Source: CAYRNY01 sp964425755 (lineage in GTDB: Bacteria; Chloroflexota; Anaerolineae; Aggregatilineales; Aggregatilineaceae). From it: a DNA stretch of 64,000 nucleotides. Positions 25,003 through 33,350 of the stretch are shown here, piece after piece; the stretch's first letter is position 1, and the number at the start of each line of letters is the position of its first letter. The notes beneath the pieces are model-generated. The model saw only the letters and a program-made list of their open reading frames with translations. It ran no database searches and was not told where the DNA came from. The DNA lies in the NCBI GenBank assembly GCA_964425755.1, contig CAYRNY010000002.1:62001-126000 (forward strand), in the 5' to 3' direction. Both the position numbers and the translations under genes were made by a program.

Positions 25003-26085
25003 CTACAGCCCCAGGGCCGCGACCAAATCTTCGTATTTGAAGTGCTCGGAGAGCATGGCCTGGAAGCGGCTCATTTTCTCCGGTTGGCCCAGGCTGGTCC
25101 GCCCGAAGATATTTTCGACGCGCTCAACGGCCTCCAGCGTGTTGTCCGGCACGAGCAGAACGGCGACGTTCAGCTCTTCCGCGCGCTTGATGATCGTGGC
25201 GCTGGGTTGCAGGTTGCCGGTCAGCACGAGGCAGGTAGTGGACGTTTCCAGCGCGGCGGCCTGAATGTCGGTGCGGTCGCCGCCGGTGAACACGGCCTTG
25301 TTGAGCTGGCGACGGAAGCGCGGCAACGCCGCTTCAACGGACATCGCGCCGACGCTCATGTGCTCCACGATCCGCTCGCGCAGGTGCGACCCGGTCAAAA
25401 CCCTGGCGTTCAGCGCGTCGATGATCTCGCCGACACTCAGGGCACGCAGATACGGGTCATGCGGCAGTACGCCGAAGACTTTGACGTCCTTCTTTTCCAG
25501 GAAGGGGATCGCTTTCTTGTGGATGAAGTCCATGTCTTCGCGCGGGACGCCGTTGATCACGACGCCAATCAGGTTGTCGCCGAGGCGACGCTGGGCGGTC
25601 AGGGCGTCGTCGATGACGCACATCCCCGCCAGGCAGCCCTCGCCAAAGCTGACCACGCTCAGCGCAGGCACTTCGAGGTGCTGGACGACGCTCAAGGTGT
25701 TCATACCGACGGCGTACCCCTCGCGCATCGTCGCGCCGCCTTCCATGAGCACGACGTCGTTCTCTTCGGACGCGAGAGCCACAGCGTTTTTGATCTCTGC
25801 CATCAGGTCGCGCTCAAGCGTGCCATCGAGGACTTCATTGAACAGTTCGGACGTGATCACGACCGGGGAAAGCTCCCAGGGCGGGGTTTCCAGGCCGAGC
25901 GTGCGCCGCACAAAGTCGGCGTCTTCGTCGAGCACGCGCCCGCCTGCCTCATACGGCTGGGTGCTGACCGGTTTCAGGTAGCCGACCTTCAGCCCGGCAG
26001 CTTGCATCCGCAGGCCCAGGCCGAGGCTGATCGCGGTCTTGCCGGAGAACGTGTTAACGGAAGTAATGTATAGACTCTTCGCCAT
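25003..26085 (-). CDS. Phosphotransacetylase-like protein: BioD-type ATPase domain plus DRTGG domain
   Basis: The 360-residue product has an N-terminal BioD/AAA_26-type P-loop domain (SVNTFSGKTAISLGLGLRMQ with the lysine loop, then KVGYLKPVS) covering about 1-205, and a DRTGG domain (about 210-330) with the family's name-giving motif region as FTGGDRTDIQAAALE. This architecture is shared with the N-terminal part of long phosphate acetyltransferases but lacks the catalytic PTA domain, so a regulatory or CoA-linked role is more likely than acetyl transfer. The start at 26085 has GAAGGA 9 nt upstream. It follows the ADP-forming acetyl-CoA synthetase by 41 bp and is surely cotranscribed with it. 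Confidence 0.85.
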   Translation of the reverse strand: MAKSLYITSVNTFSGKTAISLGLGLRMQAAGLKVGYLKPVSTQPYEAGGRVLDEDADFVRRTLGLETPPWELSPVVITSELFNEVLDGTLERDLMAEIKNAVALASEENDVVLMEGGATMREGYAVGMNTLSVVQHLEVPALSVVSFGEGCLAGMCVIDDALTAQRRLGDNLIGVVINGVPREDMDFIHKKAIPFLEKKDVKVFGVLPHDPYLRALSVGEIIDALNARVLTGSHLRERIVEHMSVGAMSVEAALPRFRRQLNKAVFTGGDRTDIQAAALETSTTCLVLTGNLQPSATIIKRAEELNVAVLLVPDNTLEAVERVENIFGRTSLGQPEKMSRFQAMLSEHFKYEDLVAALGL

Positions 26086-26126
26086 GCTGTTCGTCCTTCT
26101 CGTTACCTCAATAGTCTCTTGGTTTG

Positions 26127-28226
26127 TCAACTCTTGAGCACCAGACGCATATCCAGTGCGATCGCACCTTCCCCGCTTGCGTAGACCATCAGCGGGTTGA
26201 TGTCCATTTCGACGATCTCCGGGAAGTCGGTCACCAGTTGGTTGATGCGCAGCAACGTATCGACCAGCGCTTCCCGGTCCGCCGCCGGACGTCCGCGTAC
26301 GCCTTCCAGCAGCGCATGGGCGCGGATTTCGTCGAGCATTTCTTCGGCGTCCTGGCGACCGAACGGTGCGACGCGGAAGGTGACGTCTCTAAGCACTTCT
26401 ACCAGGATACCACCTAAGCCGAAAGTCACCAACGGGCCGAACTGCGGGTCTTTGCTCATGCCGACCAGCACCTCGACGCCGTCCATCGATACCATTTCCT
26501 GCACCAGGCAGCCCCAGATGCGGGCATCCGGCACGTAACGCGTGGCGCGGTAAACGATCAGGTCGAACGCGTCGCGTACATCGGTGGCGCTCTGCAAGTT
26601 GACTTTGACGCCGCCGACATCGGTTTTGTGCAGGATGTCGGGGCTGGCGATCTTCAACACGACCGGATAGCCGATCGCGCTGGCGATCTTGACCGCTTCG
26701 TCGGCGGATTCGGCCAGCTTGCTCTCCGGCAGGCGGAGTCCGTAGGCATCGGCAACAGCGCGTGCCTCTGCTTCACCCACGCTCACGCGGCCCTCGCTGC
26801 GTGCTTTCTCAAAGACATCGGCAACGGCGTCGCGGTCAACGTCGAACGTGACGATTTCCGGGTCAGGGCGATCGCGTGCTTCGATGTAATCGCGCATGGC
26901 GGCAAACGCGCGCGCAGCATGTTCGGGGAACTTGTAGTTGGGGATCTCGTAGCTTGCCAGCACATCTTCGCCGGCGGTGGCTTTTTCTTCGCCCATGAAC
27001 GCGCCGAGGATCGGTTTGTCGGTGCGCTGGCTCAGCTTGCCGATCGCGTTGGCTGTTTCCACGATCTCGGTCATGGCCTGCGGTGTCACGATGCACATCA
27101 GCCCGTCGACGCTTTCGTCCTGCGCGATGATCTCCATCGCCTGGCCGTAACGGTCGGCGCGGGCATCCCCCAGCACGTCGACCGGGTTGGATGTGCTGGC
27201 AGCTTCGGGCAGGATTTCTTCGAGCTTCTGCACGGTCTCGCGTGAGAGGCGGGCGAGTTCCATGCCGCTACGCTCGAGCGAGTCGGTCGCCAGGATGCCG
27301 GGGCCGCCGGCGTTGGTGACGATCGCGATCTTGTTGCCGGTTAGCATGGGCTGGTTGGCGAAGGCGCGCGCGCTGTCAAACAGGTCTTGCAGAGTATCCA
27401 TGCGCAGCACACCGGCCTGGTAAAACGCCGCGTCGTAGGCTTTTTCCGCACCGGCCAGCGACCCGGTGTGGCTGGACACGGCGCGCGAGCCGGACTCGGT
27501 GACGCCGCTTTTCAGCACCAGGATCGGTTTCTGGCGGCTGACTTCGCGTGCGGCCTTGATGAATTCCTGCCCGCTGGGCAGCCCCTCGATGTAGGCCAGG
27601 ATGACGTGTGTCTCCGGGTCTTCGGCCCAGGCGCGAATCAGGTCCATTTCGTTGACGTCGGCCTTGTTGCCGAGGCTGACGAACTTGCTGAAGCCCAGGT
27701 CGCGCGCGGCCAGCGACCAGTCCAGGATCGCGGTTTGCAGCGCGCCGGACTGCGACGTGAACGCAATGTTGCCGCGCGGGGGCGTGCCGGCGGCGAAGGT
27801 CGCGTTCAGCGATGAGAACGTGTCGATGATGCCAAGACAGTTGGGGCCGATGATGCGGATGCCGTACTTTTTGGCGATCTCCAGCAGTTCTTCCTCGCGT
27901 TCCAACCCTTCGACGCTGGCCTCGCGGAACCCGGCGCTGATCACGACGACCGACTGTGTGCCCTTTTCACCGACCTCGCGCAAGGCGTTAGCGACGTGCA
28001 TGTAGGGGATCGTGATGACGGCGAGATCGGGCGTTTCGGGCAGGTCGAGGACGGACTTGTACGTTCGAAGCCCCTGGATTTCGGATGCCTTGGGGTTGAT
28101 GGGGTAGATGTTGCCGCCAAAACCGGCCTCGATAATGTTCGAGAGGACGGTGTACCCGAGTTTGCCGGGTGTGGCGCTGGCACCAACAAGCGCTACAGAT
28201 TTTGGTTTGAAGAATCCCTCTAGCAT
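26127..28226 (-). CDS. acd: ADP-forming acetyl-CoA synthetase, fused alpha-beta type
   Basis: Converts acyl-CoA, ADP and phosphate to acid, CoA and ATP. In the 699-residue chain the alpha part comes first: CoA-binding Rossmann domain (VALVGASATPGKLG), succinyl-CoA-ligase-like domains, and the phosphorylated His253 in SSHTGSLAGAEKAYDAAF. The beta part has an ATP-grasp domain with DILHKTDVGGVKVNL holding the second conserved His, and ends in LVTDFPEIVEMDINPLMVY. The ATG at 28226 (GGGAG 5 nt upstream) gives the usual MLEGFFKPKSVALVG start. With eno and pyk nearby it suggests energy conservation from acetyl-CoA to acetate. Other acyl-CoA substrates are possible. Confidence 0.93.
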   Translation of the reverse strand: MLEGFFKPKSVALVGASATPGKLGYTVLSNIIEAGFGGNIYPINPKASEIQGLRTYKSVLDLPETPDLAVITIPYMHVANALREVGEKGTQSVVVISAGFREASVEGLEREEELLEIAKKYGIRIIGPNCLGIIDTFSSLNATFAAGTPPRGNIAFTSQSGALQTAILDWSLAARDLGFSKFVSLGNKADVNEMDLIRAWAEDPETHVILAYIEGLPSGQEFIKAAREVSRQKPILVLKSGVTESGSRAVSSHTGSLAGAEKAYDAAFYQAGVLRMDTLQDLFDSARAFANQPMLTGNKIAIVTNAGGPGILATDSLERSGMELARLSRETVQKLEEILPEAASTSNPVDVLGDARADRYGQAMEIIAQDESVDGLMCIVTPQAMTEIVETANAIGKLSQRTDKPILGAFMGEEKATAGEDVLASYEIPNYKFPEHAARAFAAMRDYIEARDRPDPEIVTFDVDRDAVADVFEKARSEGRVSVGEAEARAVADAYGLRLPESKLAESADEAVKIASAIGYPVVLKIASPDILHKTDVGGVKVNLQSATDVRDAFDLIVYRATRYVPDARIWGCLVQEMVSMDGVEVLVGMSKDPQFGPLVTFGLGGILVEVLRDVTFRVAPFGRQDAEEMLDEIRAHALLEGVRGRPAADREALVDTLLRINQLVTDFPEIVEMDINPLMVYASGEGAIALDMRLVLKS

Positions 28227-28525
28227 AGATACTCCCGCAAGGAACACTAAAAGCGAAAATCCGATGTCAGCGTGCCGCACCCCGCGTACAGGTGGGGCCG
28301 TGTTCACGTTGTCTTCGCTTGGATGGCGAATGTGGTTGGCTCATGGTAACACGACCGGGTGACAACGCAGGGACAACCCGGCGTCTGCTGCTGTACGGCG
28401 GCAGACGTCGCTCCCCTGGGACGCTAACGTATTTCGCTCTCAACACAAGAACAAGACAGGCTATGGAACGCGAACTCGTGGCGATGTCTGCCGGCGGCGT
28501 ATTCGCCCGGTTCCAGCCACGCGCC

Positions 28526-28534
28526 ATTATAACA
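28526..28534 (-). promoter_or_regulatory. Extended -10 promoter toward acd
   Basis: Minus-strand TGTTATAAT. If used, the acd transcript would have a leader of about 290 nt. Confidence 0.45.
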
Positions 28535-28595
28535 GTCCCCGCTGACGCCGCCACCGAGATAAGTCACTCCGCAGGCAGTCAATTGGCATGCACCC

Positions 28596-28623
28596 TTGAC
28601 GGGGTGCCGTTTCGCTGCACAAT
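28596..28623 (+). promoter_or_regulatory. Promoter toward the cysteine desulfurase gene
   Basis: TTGACG (28596-28601), 16-bp spacer, CACAAT (28618-28623), about 50 bp before the start codon. A second TACAAT at 28627-28632 is an alternative -10. Confidence 0.45.
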
Positions 28624-28673
28624 CGTTACAATCTGACGCAGAGAAACGCGAATTATTGCATCGAGGGACACTG

Positions 28674-29873
28674 ATGAATCGCACCGGCCAGCACGACCCG
28701 ATTTACATGGACTACAGCGCGACCACACCGCTCGACACGCGCGTGTTGGACGCGATGCATCCCTATTTTAGCGAACATTTCGCCAACTCCAAAGCGGTTC
28801 ACCGGTTTGGGCAGGTGGCGGAACACGCGATCGAAGAGGCGCGGCAGACGGTCGCGCGGTTGCTGAACTGCAACCCGTCGGAGGTTGTGTTCACCAGCGG
28901 CGGCTCGGAGAGCAACAACCTGGCGTTGCGCGGGCTGGCGCAGTACGCGCGCGCGCTCGATAAACCGTTCACGTTGGTCACCAGCCCCGTCGAACACGCC
29001 GCTGTGAGCGCGACCGCGCGGCAGCTGCACGACGTTTTTGGGGTCGCGCTGCGTGTGGTCAACATCGATCGCTACGGGCGCGTTGATCCCGACGATCTGC
29101 GCGCGGCGCTGCGCAGCCTGCCGCCGGACGGCATCGCGTTGGTGAGCCTGATGCACGCCAACAACGAGATCGGCACGCGTAGCCCGGTGGACGAATACGC
29201 CGCGATCGCGCACGAATCCGGCGCGTACTTCCACACCGACGCGGTGCAGTCGCCGAGCCATTACGCGCTCGATGTGGCGGGGTGGGATGTGGACATGCTC
29301 TCGCTGTCGTCGCACAAATTCTACGGGCCGAAGGGCGTGGGTGTGTTCGTGATCCGCGAGGGCGTGCCGATTCTGAGCCCGGTTACCGGCGCGTCCCACG
29401 AGGGGTATCGCCGCGCCGGGACGCACAACACGCCGGGGATCGTCGGCACGGCGGCGGCGCTGCAACTGGCGCACGAGCAGCGCGACGACTACACCGCGCG
29501 TCTGCGCGGGCTGCGCGACCGTCTGATCGCGGCGGTGCTGGACGCGGTGCCGGATTGCGAGCTGACCGGCCATCCCACCGACCGGCTTAGCGGGCACGCG
29601 AGTTTCGCGATCAAAGACGTGGAAAGCTCGCTGCTGCTGATGCACCTTGACCAGCACGGCATCATGGCGTCTTCGGGCAGCGCGTGCAAGACCGGCAACG
29701 AACAGCCGTCCACGCTGTTGCAGGCGCTCGGCTACGGTCCGGCCTGGACACGCGGCGGGCTGCGGCTCTCGATGGGACACAGCAACACCGAGGAACACGT
29801 CGCACGCGTGATCGAGACGCTGCCGGGGGCGGTCGAAGCGGTGCGCAAGCTCAAGACGCTGGCTTCTTCGTGA
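28674..29873 (+). CDS. Cysteine desulfurase (NifS/IscS class)
   Basis: PLP enzyme that takes sulfur from cysteine as a persulfide for Fe-S clusters or tRNA thiolation. The 399 residues contain YMDYSATTPLD at 13-23, the PLP-contacting FTSGGSESNNLAL, HANNEIGT, the Schiff-base lysine in LSLSSHKFYGPKGVG, and the catalytic cysteine in SSGSACKTGNEQPS, with the loop typical of group I enzymes. The ATG at 28674 follows GAGGG by 6 nt. A small zinc-ribbon gene and mnmA follow on the same strand, so sulfur delivery to MnmA for tRNA 2-thiouridine is the likely job, possibly besides cluster assembly. Confidence 0.93.
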   Translation: MNRTGQHDPIYMDYSATTPLDTRVLDAMHPYFSEHFANSKAVHRFGQVAEHAIEEARQTVARLLNCNPSEVVFTSGGSESNNLALRGLAQYARALDKPFTLVTSPVEHAAVSATARQLHDVFGVALRVVNIDRYGRVDPDDLRAALRSLPPDGIALVSLMHANNEIGTRSPVDEYAAIAHESGAYFHTDAVQSPSHYALDVAGWDVDMLSLSSHKFYGPKGVGVFVIREGVPILSPVTGASHEGYRRAGTHNTPGIVGTAAALQLAHEQRDDYTARLRGLRDRLIAAVLDAVPDCELTGHPTDRLSGHASFAIKDVESSLLLMHLDQHGIMASSGSACKTGNEQPSTLLQALGYGPAWTRGGLRLSMGHSNTEEHVARVIETLPGAVEAVRKLKTLASS

Positions 29874-29992
29874 GCGGCGCGGGCAGGTTGCCGGCGGCTG
29901 TATCGTGCCATTACGATCGATCATGAAGCCGGTGCGCGACAGACCGGCGCGCTGGCTGGCACACGTTCGTCCGGCAGCACGGAGCATCCATC

Positions 29993-30163
29993 ATGACCGA
30001 ACCCGTTGGACACGACGAAAATCTGAGACACTGCCCGATATGCGGCAGGCACATGCTTACGTTACATTCCAAGTGGCGCACATGGGTTTGCCGCAACTGC
30101 GGGTACCAGGAACCTTTGCCCGATCCTGATCGTCAGGATCAGCAGGACGAGAACGGCGAATAG
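29993..30163 (+). CDS. Small zinc-ribbon protein
   Basis: A 56-residue frame starting MTEPVGHDENLRH and ending in an acidic Gln/Asp-rich tail. It has two CPxCG-type knuckles, CPICG and CRNCG, 19 residues apart, separated by a basic and aromatic stretch (HSKWRTWVCRNC), a classic zinc ribbon. I cannot name a family. It is placed between the cysteine desulfurase and mnmA, all on the plus strand, with the gaps 119 and 68 bp. Cysteine pairs this well kept argue for a real gene; a role as a metal- or RNA-binding accessory in thiolation is only a guess from position. Confidence 0.65.
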   Translation: MTEPVGHDENLRHCPICGRHMLTLHSKWRTWVCRNCGYQEPLPDPDRQDQQDENGE

Positions 30164-30231
30164 AGGAAAGACAGAGATAATCGCGGCCCTGGCCCGATAT
30201 TGTGCGGGCCGGGCCGCCGGGACATGGCGCT

Positions 30232-31317
30232 ATGGAACGAGGAAAGCGAGTCGTCGTCGCGATGAGCGGCGGGGTGGATAGCTCGGTTGCTGCGGCCCTG
30301 CTCAAACAGCAGGGCTACGACGTGACCGGCATGATGATGCGGCTGTGGTCCGAGGACTGCGGGGAAGGCGGGTCAAACCGCTGTTGCACGCCGGGCCAGA
30401 TGGCCGACGCACGCCGGATCGCCAATCAGCTTGGCATCCCGTTTTACGTGATTGACACGCAGGATGTATTCTACAACACGATCGTCACGTTCTTCACAGC
30501 ACGCTACGCGGCGGGCGACACGCCGAATCCGTGCCTGGAGTGCAACCGGCACATTCGCTTCGACTGGCTGCTGAATCACGCGTTGGCGCTGGGCGCGGAT
30601 TACCTGGCGACAGGACATTACGCGCGCGTCGAACACCGGCCCGATGGGTCCGCGCGGCTGTTGAAGGGGCGCGATCCGGTCAAAGACCAGAGTTATGTGC
30701 TGCACGTGCTGACGCAGGACAAGCTGCGGCATGCCCTGTTCCCGGTCGGAGATTACGAAAAGTCCGAGGTGCGGCGCATCGCGGGCGACCTGGGGCTGCC
30801 CGTCGCGCAGAAGCACGACAGCCAGGATTTGTGTTTTCTGGCCGATGGCGACTACCGACGGTTTCTGCGCGAGCGCATCCCGGAGGCGATGCAGCCAGGG
30901 CCGATCATGCTGCGCAGTGGGGAGGTGTTGGGCCAGCATGAGGGCCTGCCGAATTACACGATCGGGCAGCGTAAGGGGCTTAGCATCGGCTACCATGAGC
31001 CGTTATACGTGCTCGAACGGGACACGGCACGCAACGCGTTGATCGTCGGCTCGCGCGGGGAGTTGGGCGAGCGCAGCCTGGTTGCCGGGCGCGCCAACTG
31101 GATCTCTGGGATTGCACCGGTCGAAACGTTCCGCGCCGACGTCAAGATTCGCTACACCGCGTCGCCCGCCCCCGCGACGGTCACACCGCTTACCAGCGAT
31201 CGCTTCCGGGTGGACTTCGATGAGCCGCTGCGCGACATCACGCCGGGGCAGGGCGCGGTAGTCTACGATGGTGAGGAATGTCTCGGTGGCGGCATCATCG
31301 CGCGGGCGGGGGATTAG
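30232..31317 (+). CDS. mnmA: tRNA-specific 2-thiouridylase
   Basis: Adenylates and thiolates U34 in the wobble position of tRNAs for Lys, Glu and Gln. The 361 residues carry the PP-loop MSGGVDSSVAAALL near 12-25, the active-site Cys in DTPNPCLECNRHIRFD, ATGHYAR, DQSYVLH, the second catalytic Cys in SQDLCFLADGDYRRFL, and the C-terminal beta-barrel with NYTIGQRKGL. The start MERGKRVVVAMSGG at 30232 has only a weak ribosome site; a GTG-type upstream start would add ten unlikely residues. Persulfide sulfur would come from the cysteine desulfurase two genes upstream. Confidence 0.96.
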   Translation: MERGKRVVVAMSGGVDSSVAAALLKQQGYDVTGMMMRLWSEDCGEGGSNRCCTPGQMADARRIANQLGIPFYVIDTQDVFYNTIVTFFTARYAAGDTPNPCLECNRHIRFDWLLNHALALGADYLATGHYARVEHRPDGSARLLKGRDPVKDQSYVLHVLTQDKLRHALFPVGDYEKSEVRRIAGDLGLPVAQKHDSQDLCFLADGDYRRFLRERIPEAMQPGPIMLRSGEVLGQHEGLPNYTIGQRKGLSIGYHEPLYVLERDTARNALIVGSRGELGERSLVAGRANWISGIAPVETFRADVKIRYTASPAPATVTPLTSDRFRVDFDEPLRDITPGQGAVVYDGEECLGGGIIARAGD

Positions 31318-31326
31318 CTGCGCAGG

Positions 31327-32148
31327 TCAATATCCCCGCCGCAGGAATTCCTGCACCTCGTCCCGCGCGAAGAGCATCATCAGCGTGCCGAAGACGATGT
31401 ACGGGCCGTAGGGCAGCGGCTTGAGCCAGCCTGCGCGGTGGCCCGTCACGATACGGGCGACCATGTACAGCAGCGACCCGGCGGCCCCGGCGAAGATCGT
31501 CAGCATTGACGCGAAGATGAACGGCTGCCAACCGAGCATCAAGCCGCTGAGCCCGGCCAGCATCACATCCCCGAACCCAAACGCGACCACGTTTAAGCCG
31601 CGCAGCCGGACGTACAATTCTCCGCCCAGGTACAGCAGAAAAAACATGCCGAAACCGAGCGCCGCACCGAGCAGGTAATCGGTGAGTGCGAACTGGCTTT
31701 CGGGGGCGAAAAGGGCCATCGCCAGCGCGAACAGCGCCGCGGGCACGATCACCACGAACAGGATCAGCCGGTGCTCGATGTCGATCACGGTGATCAGTGC
31801 CAGGATCGCCACGTAGCCGAAATATGCCCACAGCCGCACGTCACCCCAGTAACCGATCACCAGCGCGGCGTAGGCCAGCCCCATTACGATTTCGATGATT
31901 GGATGGCGCCATGACAGGCGCGCGGGCGAGGTCGAACCGGCAGGTTCAGGCGAGGTCGCGCGCGAATCGCGCTGCCCGCTCAGGAAGGCCGTGAGCCCTA
32001 GCCACGCCAGCGGCGGGCGCGGCGTGCCGTCGGGGTAATGGGGGCGCTGCGGGCTGCGGCGTGCCGGGAGATCGTCGGCCAGTACGTTGATCGCGCCCCC
32101 AATCACGATCCCTGCGAGTCCGGCAAGAATGGCGGCTATGATCTGCAT
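31327..32148 (-). CDS. Type IV prepilin peptidase (A24 family) without the cytoplasmic CxxC motif
   Basis: Aspartic membrane peptidase that cleaves type IV prepilin or pseudopilin leaders. The 273 residues show about seven to eight membrane helices and the two catalytic aspartates in LITVIDIEHRLIL (about 125) and AFGFGDVMLAGLSGLMLG (about 200), the latter being the GxGD signature. The cytoplasmic loop after helix 1 (DDLPARRSPQRPHYP...) is present but lacks the zinc-binding cysteine pairs of PilD, as in several Gram-positive and Chloroflexota members, so a methylase function is unlikely. A 59-residue single-span protein is encoded immediately upstream. Confidence 0.9.
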   Translation of the reverse strand: MQIIAAILAGLAGIVIGGAINVLADDLPARRSPQRPHYPDGTPRPPLAWLGLTAFLSGQRDSRATSPEPAGSTSPARLSWRHPIIEIVMGLAYAALVIGYWGDVRLWAYFGYVAILALITVIDIEHRLILFVVIVPAALFALAMALFAPESQFALTDYLLGAALGFGMFFLLYLGGELYVRLRGLNVVAFGFGDVMLAGLSGLMLGWQPFIFASMLTIFAGAAGSLLYMVARIVTGHRAGWLKPLPYGPYIVFGTLMMLFARDEVQEFLRRGY

Positions 32149-32171
32149 CAGGAACTGCTCCTGTTGTGTGG

Positions 32172-32351
32172 TTACTCGGCCCTGATCGCGTGGCGATCTT
32201 CGGGCCGCATGCGAAACACCGGCGGCGTCGGCGTGGGGTCACCCGGCGGCGGCGGCAGCAACGTGATCGCGCTGCCCAGCACGATCAACGCGATCACGAT
32301 CGCCACTGCGATCAGCAAGATCGTACGCTCTGGAGATAGGTACGGTTTCAT
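32172..32351 (-). CDS. Small single-span membrane protein
   Basis: A 59-residue frame: MKPYLSPERT, a membrane helix (about 11-32, ILLIAVAIVIALIVLGSAITLL), then a Pro/Thr linker (PPPPGDPTPTPPV) and a charged end. It begins with ATG at 32351 and ends 23 bp before the prepilin peptidase on the same strand; an extended -10 promoter lies 52 bp upstream. No family is recognised. Composition resembles the membrane-anchored Thr/Pro-linker proteins elsewhere in this window. A partner or substrate of the peptidase is possible but not shown. Confidence 0.55.
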   Translation of the reverse strand: MKPYLSPERTILLIAVAIVIALIVLGSAITLLPPPPGDPTPTPPVFRMRPEDRHAIRAE

Positions 32352-32402
32352 CGTGTCTGCATGCTCCGCAAACCGGGCGAGTTGTCGCTGTATCCGCCCG
32401 CG

Positions 32403-32411
32403 ATTATAGCA
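32403..32411 (-). promoter_or_regulatory. Extended -10 promoter for the small protein/prepilin peptidase pair
   Basis: Minus-strand TGCTATAAT, 52 bp before the small-protein start; no good -35 box. Confidence 0.45.
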
Positions 32412-32524
32412 GATGTCGCCGCTGCTCGCGGATCGCTTTGGCGTGATCGCGCCGCGTGCTGTTCGCTGGTGTCAGCTTGTCAGCTTTACGCGGCAGACGG
32501 TCAGGTGCTTGTCAGCGGTACGCA

Positions 32525-32553
32525 TTGCTCCGCCCGGTCTCCGATCCTATAAT
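32525..32553 (+). promoter_or_regulatory. Promoter of the NfeD-flotillin pair
   Basis: TTGCTC (32525-32530), 17-bp spacer, TATAAT (32548-32553), 43 bp before the NfeD start. Confidence 0.55.
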
Positions 32554-32595
32554 TCAGGTAACGATTGGGTTGCATTTAGCATCGAGGGTAAGATC

Positions 32596-33243
32596 ATGGT
32601 CCCAATACTGGCGAGCGCGCTCAGCGACTTTCTTGCTGAAAGCCCCTTACACGTCGTGTACGCTGCGTCGTTGTTCATCGGCGTGGTGTATGCCGGATTT
32701 CTGATCTTCTTTCAGGGGATCGGTGATGCGCTCGGCGATTTCGATTTTGATCTGGACATTGATGCCGATGTCGACATGGCCGATATCGATACCCTGGTCG
32801 ACGCCGAGGGGGTGTCCGAAGCGACCGGCGTCAGTATGATCGCGATCGCCAGCTTCGTTTCGTCCTTTGGCGCGTTCGGCTTGTTTGCCGCGACGATCCT
32901 CAGCGCGGGAACGATTGTCGGGCTGGTGATCGCGCTGGCCGGGGGCCTGCTGTTCGGCATCGCCGCACAGGTGTTCTTCCTGTACATTCTGTCGCCCACG
33001 ATCAGCAGCGAGGTGCGCCAGGCCGGCTTGATTGGCCGCGCTGCTGAGATCACCACGCCGATCCCCCCGCACGGCGTCGGCCAGATCGCGTTCATCGCTG
33101 AAGGAAGCCGCATGACATACACCGCGCGCGCCGCAGACGAGGTCAGCGCGATCTCGCGCGGCACGCCGGTGCGCATCGAGCGCATCGTCGGCGGCATCGC
33201 CTACGTCACTGAGATCGATGGCAGCGTGTCCGTAGCGACATGA
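32596..33243 (+). CDS. NfeD-like membrane protein with an Asp-rich loop
   Basis: NfeD proteins are partners of flotillin/stomatin-type SPFH proteins in membrane microdomains. The 215-residue product has an N-terminal helix (about 14-36), a strikingly acidic segment at about 40-75 alternating Asp with hydrophobic residues (DFDFDLDIDADVDMADIDT), two membrane helices (about 82-135), and a C-terminal OB-fold (GLIGRAAEITTPIPPHGVGQI...GTPVRIERIVGGIAYV). The short form without a protease domain is common. The ATG at 32596 follows GAGGG by 7 nt. The flotillin gene follows 107 bp later. Confidence 0.85.
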   Translation: MVPILASALSDFLAESPLHVVYAASLFIGVVYAGFLIFFQGIGDALGDFDFDLDIDADVDMADIDTLVDAEGVSEATGVSMIAIASFVSSFGAFGLFAATILSAGTIVGLVIALAGGLLFGIAAQVFFLYILSPTISSEVRQAGLIGRAAEITTPIPPHGVGQIAFIAEGSRMTYTARAADEVSAISRGTPVRIERIVGGIAYVTEIDGSVSVAT

Positions 33244-33350
33244 CACGCGCCTGCGGGTTGCCGGTTTTCAGCCCCTGGGGCATAGTTGTCCCTTGTCTGA
33301 ATAGCATCATTGGTTGGCAGTTAGCCAGTCCCAGAAAGGACTAAAGCAGC

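Larger units (their letters stand above)
28227..28673. other. Divergent intergenic region between acd and the cysteine desulfurase gene
   Basis: 447 bp without a convincing gene. It carries an extended -10 element toward acd (28526-28534), a promoter toward the cysteine desulfurase (28596-28623) and a GTCTGC/GCAGAC stem near 28382-28405. A 95-codon minus-strand frame (28267-28554) crosses it but is composed of low-complexity Arg/Ser-rich sequence and is rejected. Confidence 0.6.

Noticed and set aside
28267..28554. 95-codon minus-strand frame in the acd upstream gap
   Set aside because: No ribosome site, low-complexity Ser/Arg composition, and it contains the probable acd promoter.
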